Positions 44,734 to 54,327 of a stretch of 64,000 nucleotides of DNA are shown one piece after another. This stretch comes from Alphaproteobacteria bacterium 46_93_T64 (GTDB taxonomy: Bacteria > Pseudomonadota > Alphaproteobacteria > Sneathiellales > Sneathiellaceae). The stretch is taken from assembly GCA_002163135.1 (NCBI GenBank), contig MAAN01000027.1, positions 1 through 64,000 of the forward strand. The letters run 5' to 3'. Numbering within the stretch: the stretch's first letter is position 1; each line of letters opens with the position of its first letter. Made by a program: the position numbers and the translations under genes. The notes under the pieces are model-generated. The model had not been told where the DNA came from and did not search any database. It was given only the letters and a program-made list of their open reading frames with translations.

Positions 44734-46794
44734 ATGACATCGCATATGTTGGAAAATGTTCATCTAAAAAATGAATTTCGCAAAGATATCAATATATTGC
44801 GAGCAGTAGCGGTTTTGTCCGTCGTTTTCTTTCATTTTGGTTTTGGCTTTGCCCGCGGTGGCTACCTTGGCGTTGATATCTTCTTCGTAATCTCTGGTTA
44901 CCTAATGACGGCGATTATATTGTCGCGCATGGATAATCGCAGATTTTCTTTGTCTGGGTTCTATATCTCCCGAGTTTTGCGAATAGTACCGGCTCTTTCA
45001 GTCTTATGTATCATCTTGCTGATTGCAGGTTGGTTCCTCATATTTCCATATGATTATGCCTATCTTGGACGCAATATTAATCACGCCCTAATGTTTAAGT
45101 CTAACTTCAGCTTTGCAAGGGGTAGTGGGTATTTTGACACAGGAACAGATGTAAAGTGGTTATTGCATACTTGGTCTTTGTCCGCTGAAATGCAATTCTA
45201 CGTCCTCTATCCTCTAATTCTCCTTTTATTACATAAATTCCTTGGAAGAGCATCCTTGCGCCTCGTGTTACTGGCTGCAACCTTGATTAGCTTCTCCGCC
45301 TACGTCTGGGCCATGTTTTATGGAGACCCCAACCACGCCTTTTACCTGCTTCCATACCGTGCTTGGGAATTGCTAGCTGGTGCGCTCGTAGTTGTTTTTC
45401 CTATTCACTCTGCGTCGGATAAACCGTCAAAAACAAATACATTAAAAGGTCTGCGTTATGTAGGGGCCCTGCTCGTTGTATCATCGGTCATTTTCGCTTT
45501 TGGAAAGAGTGAGTTCGCTATTTTGTGGGCCTTCTTAGCAACATTGGGGACAGCCCTTATTATTGCGACGCCGGGCAAAATTTCAAACCCGACTAGCCCA
45601 GGAATAAAACAGTTAAGTGAATTTGTTCATTACACAGGACTTATATCCTACTCACTATATTTATGGCACTGGCCTATCCGATCTTTGCAGCAATATTTTG
45701 GGTATGAGAACAATCTGCCAATTACATTTGGTGCAATGATCATAACGTATATTCTAGCGGCGTTATCCTTTCATTTGGTGGAACGGAAGGCGCATTTACG
45801 GTTAGAATATGGCAAGATTTTCAATCGAAAAACGGCGCTTGCCCTCGTTGTCTTTCTAGTCACTGTTTTTCTGCCCTATAGTGCAGCAAAAATGGTCCGT
45901 AAAGCAGACGGCATCGTACAACGACTAGATAGCCTGCCGTACGATAACATTCCCGCTTATCTCTTCAAAAATCCCGAATTGTATCTTTTAGAGGGAGTTG
46001 TCGAAAAGTGTAAAAACAACGGAACTGCTTGCCAATTGACTAATGGCACGAAGGTCAAAAATAAAAATGATTGGAAACCGGATGTAATTTTGATGGGCGA
46101 TAGCCACGCGATGGCTGTTGCGCATGCCTTATCAGAAACGCCGTCACAAGATCGGTTTTTGCATGTTCTGCTTTCAGCCAGCTCCGCCTGTATTTTTATG
46201 AAGGATTTTGATCAAACCCGAACTGGCGACCGTAAATTTGAGCGGTGTAAAAATGCCTATCAAAATTTGATGACCATTCTGGGTAAGACGCCTTCTGATG
46301 TCCCCTTATTTATGGTGAATTACTATTCAGCATATTTTAAAGCTGATCGCTGGAAACAGGTTGAGTATGAACAAAATAGTGGGCGTTCATCTACGCCGGT
46401 TCCATTGCCCAAGGCATGGCTTGATTTGGTGTGCACATTGAGCGCCAAGCGAAACGTATATATTTTACGTAGCGTCCCAACTGCGTCTGAGCCAGTAATC
46501 CACAAACTGGTCCAAAACGTCCTCCGCGGAACAACAGATAGCTTAACACCTAAATCATTTGCAATTTCAACGGCGCAACATGACCAAAACACCAAGGATG
46601 AGAAAATCCTACTTGAATCCGCAGCAGAAAAATGCGGCGCAAAATTGGTAGATCCTGCACCGACTTTTTGCGATGCAGGATTTTGCTACGGTACTTCGTC
46701 CGATATTAAACCATATTACCGAGATACTGCACATCTGAACCTATACGGTGCCCGCAAGCTCATTCCCTTATTTTCAGAGTCTTTTGCAAAATAA
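44734..46794 (+). CDS. Membrane O-acyltransferase with C-terminal SGNH domain (OafA-like)
   Basis: 686 residues from the ATG at 44734, with GAAGGA nine bases upstream; an in-frame TTG at 44665 is less likely. The acyltransferase-3 membrane domain covers about 1-385, with DINILRAVAVLSVVFFHFG (catalytic His), GYLGVDIFFVISGYLMTAI and about ten spans. The SGNH domain covers about 430-686, with the nucleophile block VILMGDSHAMA and the late Asp-x-x-His block RDTAHLNLYGARKL. Such proteins O-acetylate surface polysaccharide or peptidoglycan-linked sugars, the SGNH part acting in the periplasm. No polysaccharide genes adjoin, so the target is unknown. Confidence 0.9.
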   Translation: MTSHMLENVHLKNEFRKDINILRAVAVLSVVFFHFGFGFARGGYLGVDIFFVISGYLMTAIILSRMDNRRFSLSGFYISRVLRIVPALSVLCIILLIAGWFLIFPYDYAYLGRNINHALMFKSNFSFARGSGYFDTGTDVKWLLHTWSLSAEMQFYVLYPLILLLLHKFLGRASLRLVLLAATLISFSAYVWAMFYGDPNHAFYLLPYRAWELLAGALVVVFPIHSASDKPSKTNTLKGLRYVGALLVVSSVIFAFGKSEFAILWAFLATLGTALIIATPGKISNPTSPGIKQLSEFVHYTGLISYSLYLWHWPIRSLQQYFGYENNLPITFGAMIITYILAALSFHLVERKAHLRLEYGKIFNRKTALALVVFLVTVFLPYSAAKMVRKADGIVQRLDSLPYDNIPAYLFKNPELYLLEGVVEKCKNNGTACQLTNGTKVKNKNDWKPDVILMGDSHAMAVAHALSETPSQDRFLHVLLSASSACIFMKDFDQTRTGDRKFERCKNAYQNLMTILGKTPSDVPLFMVNYYSAYFKADRWKQVEYEQNSGRSSTPVPLPKAWLDLVCTLSAKRNVYILRSVPTASEPVIHKLVQNVLRGTTDSLTPKSFAISTAQHDQNTKDEKILLESAAEKCGAKLVDPAPTFCDAGFCYGTSSDIKPYYRDTAHLNLYGARKLIPLFSESFAK

Positions 46795-46840
46795 GAAAGC
46801 CAACATGAACCAGATTTAGGTGGAAGCTTGGAAACGATCC

Positions 46841-47539
46841 TCAGACATAATCGTTTATGCTGCGGGCGGAGACATGGCCCCAGACGTTTTTCTCGTCAGC
46901 AATCATGGTTTTAATCATGTTGGCAGCATCATCAGGTGTCATGGCAACATCAAGATCACGCGGTACTCCAGCTGTGTCATACATGCTCGAGCTCACCTTC
47001 CCTGGGTAATAACCCATGACACGAACGCCCTTAGGGCCACACTCGGCCTCAAGACAACCGGTAAAGCCGCGTATGGCCCATTTGCTACCCGCATAGACGC
47101 TTATATTTTTACGGCAGTAGAGCGCCCCTGTAGACACCACATTGAGAATAGTGCCAGATCCACGCTCCAACATGGTGGGTAGCGCCGCGTGGGTCATAAA
47201 CATGGTTCCAAGAGTGTTGGTATCCATCACGGCTTTTATTTGTGACATTGAATAGTCTTCAAAATCGCCCTCTAGCCAGATACCGGCGTTATTCACCAAT
47301 CCCCAGATCGGTCCGATCTCTTTTTCAACGGTGGAGATAACAGAGGTGCAGCTTTCCTCCTCCGCCACGTTAAGCGTATATCCCAGAACACCTAACTCAG
47401 CGGCGTAAACTTTTACTTTATCGGGATTCCGGCCGGTAAGGACAGTTTGATAACCAGCGTCTTTAAGCGCTCGCACAGCAGCCAGCCCAATCCCACTTGT
47501 CGCTCCTGTCACCACAACCACACGATTTTCAACACCCAT
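46841..47539 (-). CDS. Short-chain dehydrogenase/reductase
   Basis: 232 residues. NAD(P) motif TGATSGIGLAAVRAL, LVNNAGIW, catalytic Ser in NVVSTGALY and Tyr-x3-Lys in VYAGSKWAIRG. The end EAECGPKGVRVMGYYPGKVS is typical of classical SDRs of the 3-oxoacyl reductase type. The substrate cannot be told from sequence. It is a single gene, convergent with the acyltransferase. Confidence 0.88.
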   Translation of the reverse strand: MGVENRVVVVTGATSGIGLAAVRALKDAGYQTVLTGRNPDKVKVYAAELGVLGYTLNVAEEESCTSVISTVEKEIGPIWGLVNNAGIWLEGDFEDYSMSQIKAVMDTNTLGTMFMTHAALPTMLERGSGTILNVVSTGALYCRKNISVYAGSKWAIRGFTGCLEAECGPKGVRVMGYYPGKVSSSMYDTAGVPRDLDVAMTPDDAANMIKTMIADEKNVWGHVSARSINDYV

Positions 47540-47633
47540 TTGGTTAGCCTACTCAGTCAGAATTTCAAGAGGGCGCCATGTTACTTTTATTGTGATGAGA
47601 TGAATAGAGTGAAGATACCGGCAGCAGCAACTT

Positions 47634-48110
47634 TTAACATTGTGACTTGGACAGACGAAACCTTCTAAAGAGTTCATTATCAATGGTAAGCAAGTCGTCT
47701 TCTCTAAAACCCATTCGCGTTATAGCTTTTGAATTTAGTCTGCTTGGCGGGAACAGGATAGTTATGCAATTTAGGCCCATTTCTTTGAACGCCTGGTTTT
47801 TGACCTTTTCGAAAATCTTACGGCCCCAGCCCCAAAAATTCGGATGAAGTACCAAAGCGAAATCAGCTTCTCCATGTTCTGGTTGCAATCCACCCCAACC
47901 CGCAAATTCACCCTCGATAAGAAATGCCCATGGGCCAAATCCATAATCGTTCCAAATCTGCTTTTTGGCTTTCAAAAAAATTTGGCAATCTTCTACTGAA
48001 AACCCTCCGGCAAGCAACGGTAACTGCTTCCCGACCATCTCATTATTCATAAGGTCGATGATCTGCTCTTCTCTTATTTCAAAGAGAGAAACCAATTTAA
48101 TTTCGTCCAT
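47634..48110 (-). CDS. GNAT-family N-acetyltransferase
   Basis: 158 residues from the ATG at 48110, with AAGGAA six bases upstream; an in-frame codon at 48164 is less likely. The pattern is of a RimJ/RimL-like GNAT: a beta strand with FAGWGGLQPEHGEADFALVL, acetyl-CoA loop region FWGWGRKIFEKVKNQAF, and SRLNSKAITRMGFREDD near the end. The glycine-rich loop is atypical (WGWGRK rather than RxxGxG/A). The substrate is unknown. Confidence 0.72.
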   Translation of the reverse strand: MDEIKLVSLFEIREEQIIDLMNNEMVGKQLPLLAGGFSVEDCQIFLKAKKQIWNDYGFGPWAFLIEGEFAGWGGLQPEHGEADFALVLHPNFWGWGRKIFEKVKNQAFKEMGLNCITILFPPSRLNSKAITRMGFREDDLLTIDNELFRRFRLSKSQC

Positions 48111-48253
48111 TAAACATTCCTTGGGAGCCGTGAGAAATTGCGGTTGAATATCAATCCGGCGCAAAACTGCCGATATATTACAACTAAATCAACACACAGT
48201 AATGTGACTACCTAGGGATGCGATGAAACAGAGAGGTCTCCCGAAAAAAGCAG

Positions 48254-49246
48254 CTACACATTCATAAAATCATCAATGAAATCCTGCACGGCCTGATCTA
48301 GGCTGTCATCGATGGGAAGACCCAATTCTTCCGCGCGAGTGCTGTTCAAATAAGCGGCCCAGCCATTGACGATTTCTTCGATATCCGGATCGGGGGATAC
48401 TGTGATATCCGCAAGCTGAATATCATTGGTTGCGGCAACACGAGTTACGGCATCGATCATTTCGGCTACTGAATAAGATCGATTACGAAGGTTTATGGCG
48501 CGATCATCACCAAGAAGATCACTTTCCACTTCATGTAGGGCAATAAAGCTTTCCACGCAGCGACGATATCCCAACAGTGGCATCACAACATCTTTTTGAA
48601 CGGGCAGAACGCATGGCACACCGTTTAGAGGCTCTCGAAACACACCGCTACAAAAACTGGACGCAGCCGCATTGGGTTTTCCGGGCCGAATGAAGATGGT
48701 CGGCAAGCGCGCTGTACGCCCGTCGATAAAGCCTTTGCGCGTATAATCGTTGACCAATAATTCCCCGATGGTTTTTGTTATTCCATATGTGGTTTGCGAC
48801 GTTTGTTTTGAAGTGTCGGAAAGTATCTTTGGCATATCCCGTCCGCCAAATACGGCAACACTACTTGCGAAAATGACTTTGGGTGTTCCGTTTCGAGCGC
48901 GGGCTGCTTCGAGTATATTTCTCGCGCCATCAAGATTTACAGACATGGCAAGATCGAAATCTAGCTCTCCCTGACCGCTCACGACTGAAGCCAGATGAAA
49001 AACAGAAATATCGTCCTGATCAATAAGAGATCGTACAGTTTCAGCGTCGGAAATATCACCTGCAATCAACTCAACGCGTTCATCCAGACCGTGTGGACGC
49101 ACGGACGGCACCGTCACATCAAAAAGAACGATAGATGAAATCGGCTCAACCTGACCAGAAGGTCCCGTAAGCGTGTTCCTCTGAACCAGCTCTCGGGCAA
49201 TGTTCAATCCAATAAAACCTGCCCCACCCGTAATTACTACTTTCAC
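48254..49246 (-). CDS. NAD-dependent epimerase/dehydratase family protein (DenD-like)
   Basis: About 330 residues; the reading frame is open to a TTG at 49261, but the GTG at 49246 has GGGGGAAG just upstream and directly precedes the Rossmann strand. Motifs are VVITGGAGFIGLNIARELVQ, VFHLASVVSGQGE, a Ser/Thr region IFASSVAVFGG and Tyr-x3-Lys in TTYGITKTIGE, with IRPGKPNAAAS later. The overall pattern resembles D-erythronate dehydrogenase (DenD) and related sugar-acid or nucleotide-sugar enzymes. No partner den genes lie nearby, so the substrate is open. Confidence 0.82.
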   Translation of the reverse strand: MKVVITGGAGFIGLNIARELVQRNTLTGPSGQVEPISSIVLFDVTVPSVRPHGLDERVELIAGDISDAETVRSLIDQDDISVFHLASVVSGQGELDFDLAMSVNLDGARNILEAARARNGTPKVIFASSVAVFGGRDMPKILSDTSKQTSQTTYGITKTIGELLVNDYTRKGFIDGRTARLPTIFIRPGKPNAAASSFCSGVFREPLNGVPCVLPVQKDVVMPLLGYRRCVESFIALHEVESDLLGDDRAINLRNRSYSVAEMIDAVTRVAATNDIQLADITVSPDPDIEEIVNGWAAYLNSTRAEELGLPIDDSLDQAVQDFIDDFMNV

Positions 49247-49467
49247 ACGCTTCCCCCACAAAAATATTTTGAGATAGTTTTGGCTACTTTATTCAGATTT
49301 GCAAGGCCTGTTCGGAACGGAATTTTCTGAAGTTAGGTGAAAACCCTCGCTAACTATCACAATCCTATCTCAATCCGAAGAGTTCCAACTGCGTCTTCCT
49401 AGGGGCAACATTTCCAACATTTAAACGATACTGTAAGCACCATTTAATGTCGCTGATGAAACGGGGA

Positions 49468-51015
49468 TCAGAGGCGGAAGCGATTGCGCAGTGCAAGACC
49501 GATGAGGAAGAGGAAAAATATTCCCAAAAATCCTTCTGTATAATTTGCGAGATCGAGAAACAAACCGGGATCGTCAAACAATTTATCCCTTGCGCCATTA
49601 TCGCCAAATGCTTCTCTTGATGTCGGCATAAACGGTAATAATACCGCTGCAGACAATTTCAAACCATCCACGAGACTGGCAGTAGGTTTCAAAGGTAAAA
49701 ATAATGCTCCCAGCCAATAAAGTGCCCCGAATACAAACCAAACAGACAAAAGTCCGGCAAATGGGCGTGAAATACTGCGGCCAAAATCACTGAATTTTTC
49801 ATAAATCCAAATTGGTATTTTCGTTATGCCCTTATTCTCTTCATGGTTTTTCGCTCGCAATTCGTTTGCGAAAAATTCAAGCTCTTTTTCGTGATCTTTC
49901 GACTGGATCGCAATTTCTTTTAATCGCCTGTATTTGTCCTGCTCGTTTCCTACTGCTGTGACTGGATCGTATGTGTCGATTGTCATTGCATGAAATGTAA
50001 AGTGAGCCGCTATTTGAGTTCGTCTGAAATCGGGCACTAATTTGAAAGAAGTCTGTTCAAAATTCAAAGACTGTTTAAAAATACTGCCTGCAAAAGATGA
50101 TTGACCTAAAAAGCTAGAGTTAGGAAAATTAATATTCCCGTTCCCAACTTTGATATCTTCAAAATTTGTATAGTCTCCCAAAAATTTTACATCCAGAAAA
50201 TCAACACTTTCGCATGATAATTTAGATTTCGAAAAGTCGAATGCCTTTTCAAAAATTACATTTTCAAATTTTAGTTGCCGTGAATAGATATCTGAATAGG
50301 AGAAATCAAATTTTCCAAAAAAAGACATTTTCTGAAAGACAACACCTTCTTCACTAAGTTGAACATTTTTAAACTGAAAATCTTCTGCAAAACAATTCTC
50401 TTCTCCAAAGCGTAAATGGCCCTTTTTAAATTTAGCACCATAAAAATTCACTAACTCACATTCAAATTTTGTTTTTTTGAAATCAATAAGGTTCTTCAAA
50501 TTGAATTCTGTATAGGTGAAATCCAATTCACCCACCTTAAATACCGCTCCTTTAAAACTAAGTGTACTTGCCTCAAATTTATCATGATTAGAAACATCGA
50601 CTTCTCCGAACTCTGCTTCATTAAAATCTACGATTTCTCCATAAAAATGTGCTGCGTTAAATCGGGTTGCAAGTGACAAAAATCTGGTATCGCTGAATTC
50701 AGTTATCCCCCAAAACTTACAATCGGAGAAGTCAGTTATTACTCCCTTAAATATTGTTCCCATGAAGTTAACACTATGCTTAAACTCAGTATTTTTAAAA
50801 GAAGCAAAAAACAACTCAATGTATGAAAAATTGACAGAGCCAGTAAAAATAAAATTTGAGAATTTCAAATTACCAAATTTTTTTTCATTCGTTATAAATG
50901 TGAAATCCAAATACTGCTCAGGATTCTTCTCGCTCCATTTATTCCACGTTTCATAATCGCCTTTACGGGCGAGTTCAACTGCATCGAGTTCTGACAGTTG
51001 TTTCGTCTCACTCAT
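49468..51015 (-). CDS. Pentapeptide-repeat membrane protein, phenylalanine-centred
   Basis: 515 residues. From about 50 to 330 the chain is a long run of five-residue repeats with Phe at nearly every central position (for example NFSYIELFFASFKNTEFKHS), which should fold as a right-handed quadrilateral beta-helix. A helical linker with QDKYRRLKEIAIQSKDHEKE follows, then two membrane spans (AGLLSVWFVFGALYWLGALF and FLGIFFLFLIGLAL) at the C-terminus. The helix would therefore sit in the cytoplasm, tethered to the inner membrane. The gene is markedly more AT-rich than its neighbours, suggesting acquisition. Function unknown. Confidence 0.82.
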   Translation of the reverse strand: MSETKQLSELDAVELARKGDYETWNKWSEKNPEQYLDFTFITNEKKFGNLKFSNFIFTGSVNFSYIELFFASFKNTEFKHSVNFMGTIFKGVITDFSDCKFWGITEFSDTRFLSLATRFNAAHFYGEIVDFNEAEFGEVDVSNHDKFEASTLSFKGAVFKVGELDFTYTEFNLKNLIDFKKTKFECELVNFYGAKFKKGHLRFGEENCFAEDFQFKNVQLSEEGVVFQKMSFFGKFDFSYSDIYSRQLKFENVIFEKAFDFSKSKLSCESVDFLDVKFLGDYTNFEDIKVGNGNINFPNSSFLGQSSFAGSIFKQSLNFEQTSFKLVPDFRRTQIAAHFTFHAMTIDTYDPVTAVGNEQDKYRRLKEIAIQSKDHEKELEFFANELRAKNHEENKGITKIPIWIYEKFSDFGRSISRPFAGLLSVWFVFGALYWLGALFLPLKPTASLVDGLKLSAAVLLPFMPTSREAFGDNGARDKLFDDPGLFLDLANYTEGFLGIFFLFLIGLALRNRFRL

Positions 51016-51032
51016 TCAGCCTCTCCCGTGGC

Positions 51033-51353
51033 TCACCCACCCATTTCAATCAACTCAGCAACCCGAAGTGTGCCGCCAGCGTCGACGTAGGGGCAGGATT
51101 TTGCCATTTCCAGCGCGGCGTCAAGAGTGTCGGCTTTCACGACAGAAAATCCTGACATTGGGTCTGGTAGCGTGTCATCTGTTATGCCTGCGGTATTAAC
51201 AAGTTTTGAAGTTCCGATGGGGGAGCCCGGGTTAATGACGGCATCACCGAGATTTGTTACCCAGTCTTTCCATTGCTGCATTTGGGCTGCGCCCTCTTCT
51301 GGAGTGGCAGGTTTTTGGATTTCACCGTGATAGGCAATAATGTAGCTGGGCAT
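51033..51353 (-). CDS. YCII-related domain protein
   Basis: 106 residues with the DGPF/YCII ferredoxin-like pattern: PSYIIAYHGEIQKPATPEEG, then QQWKDWVTNLGDAVINPGSP and SGFSVVKADTLDAALEMAKS followed by CPYVDAGGTLRVAEL. Members are small dimers of unclear function, some acting as dehydrochlorinases. It follows 17 bp before the pentapeptide gene in the same direction. Confidence 0.83.
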   Translation of the reverse strand: MPSYIIAYHGEIQKPATPEEGAAQMQQWKDWVTNLGDAVINPGSPIGTSKLVNTAGITDDTLPDPMSGFSVVKADTLDAALEMAKSCPYVDAGGTLRVAELIEMGG

Positions 51354-51454
51354 TGTGCAATTCCTCTTATTAGATTAGTTGCACCAACCCTATCATACGC
51401 GCCAAGAGGGCGTAAGGTTTAAAATTTACGTGAAAATGGTGTTGATCTAAAGCT

Positions 51455-51907
51455 CTATTTGGTGTGCTTGGCAGCATTCCCATAAAGCGCATCGGCACGG
51501 TGCTCGAATGAGGCGATCATGCGTTGGACGGCTTCGTTAAACAGTAATCCGATGGTTTTTTGCAGGATGACCGATTTAAATTCAAAATCCACGTAGAAAT
51601 CGATCTCACAGCCGTCCGGATGCTCCAAAAATATCCAGTGATTGTTGAGGTATTTAAACGGGCCGTCCATGTATTCAACGTCTACGCGCGGTTGAGTGTG
51701 GTCGAGTGTCACCCGAGACGTGAAGCGTTCACGGAACATTTTAAAGCCGATGACAAGATCTGCGAGGATTAGTGTCTCCGTCCGCTCCTTAATCCTTGCG
51801 CCCACACACCATGGTAGGAATTCAGGGTATTGTTCAACGCCAGCCACCAGATTGAATAGCTGCTCCGGTGTGTATGGCAGGACCCTTTGTTCGGCATGTG
51901 TGGGCAT
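51455..51907 (-). CDS. COQ10/RatA-like START-domain protein
   Basis: 150 residues. The pattern RVLPYTPEQLFNLVAGVEQY-PEFLPWC followed by RFTSRVTLDH and YMDGPFKYLNNHWIFLEHPD is that of the ubiquinone-binding COQ10/type II toxin-antitoxin RatA family. In alphaproteobacteria it commonly follows lipA, as here (31 bp). A role in ubiquinone delivery for respiration is the likelier of the two. Confidence 0.88.
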   Translation of the reverse strand: MPTHAEQRVLPYTPEQLFNLVAGVEQYPEFLPWCVGARIKERTETLILADLVIGFKMFRERFTSRVTLDHTQPRVDVEYMDGPFKYLNNHWIFLEHPDGCEIDFYVDFEFKSVILQKTIGLLFNEAVQRMIASFEHRADALYGNAAKHTK

Positions 51908-51938
51908 TGGATACTCTTATACTTGCAATCGACGACTG

Positions 51939-52889
51939 TTATTTGGCCTGTTGCTTATCACGAGCGGCCTTCAATTTTGCGAAATCCTCACCCGCATGGT
52001 GGCTAGAACGGGTCAGAGGTGATGATGACACCATCAAGAAACCTTTTGCATAGGCTTGGCGCTCGAACGTATTGAACTCGTCCGGTGTTACGAAACGGTC
52101 AATGGCATGATGCTTGACGGTTGGCTGCAGATATTGGCCAACAGTTAGGAAATCAACACCAGCAATGCGCATATCATCCATCACCTGAGTGACTTCTTCG
52201 TTGCTCTCTCCAAGGCCAACCATAAGGCCGGATTTGGTGAACATTGTAGGATCGAGCTCTTTCACCCGCTGAAGCAATCGCATGGAATAGAAATAACGCG
52301 CGCCAAGTTTTACCGTTGGGTATAGCTTCGGTACCGTTTCCATATTGTGGTTAAACACATCTGGTTTCGCCGCCACAACGATTTCCAGCGCGCCTTCTTT
52401 TTTAAGGAAATCAGGTGTCAGGATTTCGATGGTCGTTGTGGGATTGGCTTCACGTACAGCTTTGATCACGTCCGCGAAATGTTGCGCACCGCCATCAGCC
52501 AGATCATCCCGATCCACCGATGTGATCACCACATGTTTTAGTCCCATGGTTTTCACAGCAGTTGCCACATTGAAAGGCTCAAACGGGTCGAGTGCACCCG
52601 GTTTCCCGGTTGATACATTGCAGAAGGTACAGGCACGGGTACAAATCTCGCCCATGATCATCATGGTCGCATGTTTCTTGGACCAGCATTCTCCAATATT
52701 CGGGCAAGAGGCTTCTTCGCACACCGTGGTGAGGTTCAGCCCCCGCATAAGTTCCCGCGTCTCATGATAAGTTTTAGAGACAGGCGCCTTCACGCGGATC
52801 CAGGAAGGTTTCCGCTGGATCGGGTTATCAGGGCGTTTCGCTTTTTCAGGATGGCGAACGCGAACCGGTTTTTCTGCTGTATCAGTCAT
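51939..52889 (-). CDS. lipA: Lipoyl synthase
   Basis: 316 residues. The auxiliary cluster motif [12 protein letters not shown] and the radical-SAM motif [10 protein letters not shown] are both intact, with the C-terminal [14 protein letters not shown] closing the fold. It inserts two sulfurs into octanoyl groups bound to lipoyl domains. Its place behind lpd in the pyruvate dehydrogenase operon fits the need to lipoylate both the E2 and the E1-beta proteins encoded there. Confidence 0.96.
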   Translation of the reverse strand: MTDTAEKPVRVRHPEKAKRPDNPIQRKPSWIRVKAPVSKTYHETRELMRGLNLTTVCEEASCPNIGECWSKKHATMMIMGEICTRACTFCNVSTGKPGALDPFEPFNVATAVKTMGLKHVVITSVDRDDLADGGAQHFADVIKAVREANPTTTIEILTPDFLKKEGALEIVVAAKPDVFNHNMETVPKLYPTVKLGARYFYSMRLLQRVKELDPTMFTKSGLMVGLGESNEEVTQVMDDMRIAGVDFLTVGQYLQPTVKHHAIDRFVTPDEFNTFERQAYAKGFLMVSSSPLTRSSHHAGEDFAKLKAARDKQQAK

Positions 52890-52916
52890 GTGGTACCAAT
52901 CTACTAAAGACCTGCT

Positions 52917-54317
52917 TTACATATGGATGACACGTCCATATGCATCAAGAACAGACTCGTGCATCATTTCAGAAAGTGTTGGATGCGGGAACACTGAATG
53001 CATCAGCTCCAACTCCGTCGTTTCAAGGGTTTTAGCAATGCCGTAGCCTTGAATCAACTCTGTAACTTCAGCACCTATCATATGCGCACCGATAAGTTCA
53101 CCTGTTTTTGAATCAAAAATGGTTTTTATCATGCCTTCGGTCTCCCCAAGGGCAATCGCTTTACCATTGCCGATGAACGGAAACTTACCAACCTTGATGT
53201 CACGTCCAGCAGCTTTCGCCGCCTCTTCTGTGAGGCCAACAGACGCCACTTGAGGATGACAATAAGTACACCCCGGAATGTTTTGAACGACCAGCGGATG
53301 GACATCTTTCTGACCGGCGATCTTTTCAACGCAAATCACTGCTTCGTGCGATGCTTTATGGGCAAGCCACGGCGGGCCTGTCAAATCACCAATGGCGTAA
53401 ACACCCGCCTCACCCGTGCGTGAAAACTCGTCCACTTCGATATGGGTGCGATCAACTTTAATTTTCTTGCCTTCAAGACCAATATTTTCAACGTTACCAA
53501 CTATACCAACCGCCATGATCACACGATCAAATGTTCCGTTGCTGGTTTTGCCTTTTTTATCCTTGAAAGTCGCAGTGACATCATTCGCTGATTTTTTCAG
53601 CTCGGTCACTGTCGTGCCCTTCATAATTTTCATGCCCTGCTTTTTGAATGACTTTTCTGCCATCGCAGAAATATCAGCATCTTCAACAGGCAGGACGCGG
53701 TCCATCACTTCAACCACTGTAACTTCACTGCCCAAAGCATTGAAGAAACTGGCAAATTCAATTCCGATAGCGCCAGACCCAACCACGAGAAGACGTTTCG
53801 GCATTGTGTCCGGAACAAGAGCTTCACGGTAAGACCAAATGAACTTTCCATCAGGTTCCATTCCCGGCAAATTGCGCGCGCGGGCACCCGTTGCAAGGAT
53901 AATGTGTTTTGCTGAAACCGTTGATTTCTTACCATTATCATCGATCTCTACCTTGCCAGAACCTGCAAGTTTACCGTGACCGTTGATGACCGTAACTTTG
54001 TTTTTCTTCAAAAGACCAGAAACACCACCCGATAGCTGCGCCGCAACTTGACGGGAACGCTTAACAGTTGCTTCCAGATCAACGGTCGCGCCTTCAACCT
54101 TGATGCCGTAGCCAGCCGCATGCTGAATATTGCGATATATATCAGCTGTACGCAGCAATGCCTTTGTCGGAATACAACCCCAATTCAGGCAAATACCGCC
54201 AAGATGTTCACGTTCAATCACTGCGGATTTAAGACCGAGCTGTGCAGCACGGATAGCCGCAACATAACCGCCTGGGCCAGATCCGATAACAACAAGATCA
54301 AAATTTGTATCGCTCAT
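52917..54317 (-). CDS. lpdA: Dihydrolipoamide dehydrogenase (E3)
   Basis: 466 residues. FAD motif VVIGSGPGGYVAAIRAAQLG, redox-active disulfide GGICLNWGCIPTKALL, NAD motif LLVVGSGAIGIEFASFFNAL, second FAD motif GVYAIGDLTGPPWLAHKASH, and dimer-interface His-Pro-x-Leu in VFPHPTLSEMMHE. It reoxidises dihydrolipoyl groups of the pyruvate dehydrogenase complex. It sits 10 bp after pdhC. Confidence 0.95.
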   Translation of the reverse strand: MSDTNFDLVVIGSGPGGYVAAIRAAQLGLKSAVIEREHLGGICLNWGCIPTKALLRTADIYRNIQHAAGYGIKVEGATVDLEATVKRSRQVAAQLSGGVSGLLKKNKVTVINGHGKLAGSGKVEIDDNGKKSTVSAKHIILATGARARNLPGMEPDGKFIWSYREALVPDTMPKRLLVVGSGAIGIEFASFFNALGSEVTVVEVMDRVLPVEDADISAMAEKSFKKQGMKIMKGTTVTELKKSANDVTATFKDKKGKTSNGTFDRVIMAVGIVGNVENIGLEGKKIKVDRTHIEVDEFSRTGEAGVYAIGDLTGPPWLAHKASHEAVICVEKIAGQKDVHPLVVQNIPGCTYCHPQVASVGLTEEAAKAAGRDIKVGKFPFIGNGKAIALGETEGMIKTIFDSKTGELIGAHMIGAEVTELIQGYGIAKTLETTELELMHSVFPHPTLSEMMHESVLDAYGRVIHM

Positions 54318-54327
54318 ATCCCGCCCC

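Noticed and set aside
49262-49467. Gap between the epimerase-like gene and the pentapeptide gene
   Set aside because: Searched for small genes, tRNA and terminators; nothing convincing.
51390-51430. Possible hairpin downstream of the YCII gene region
   Set aside because: The pairing is short and imperfect with no T-run.
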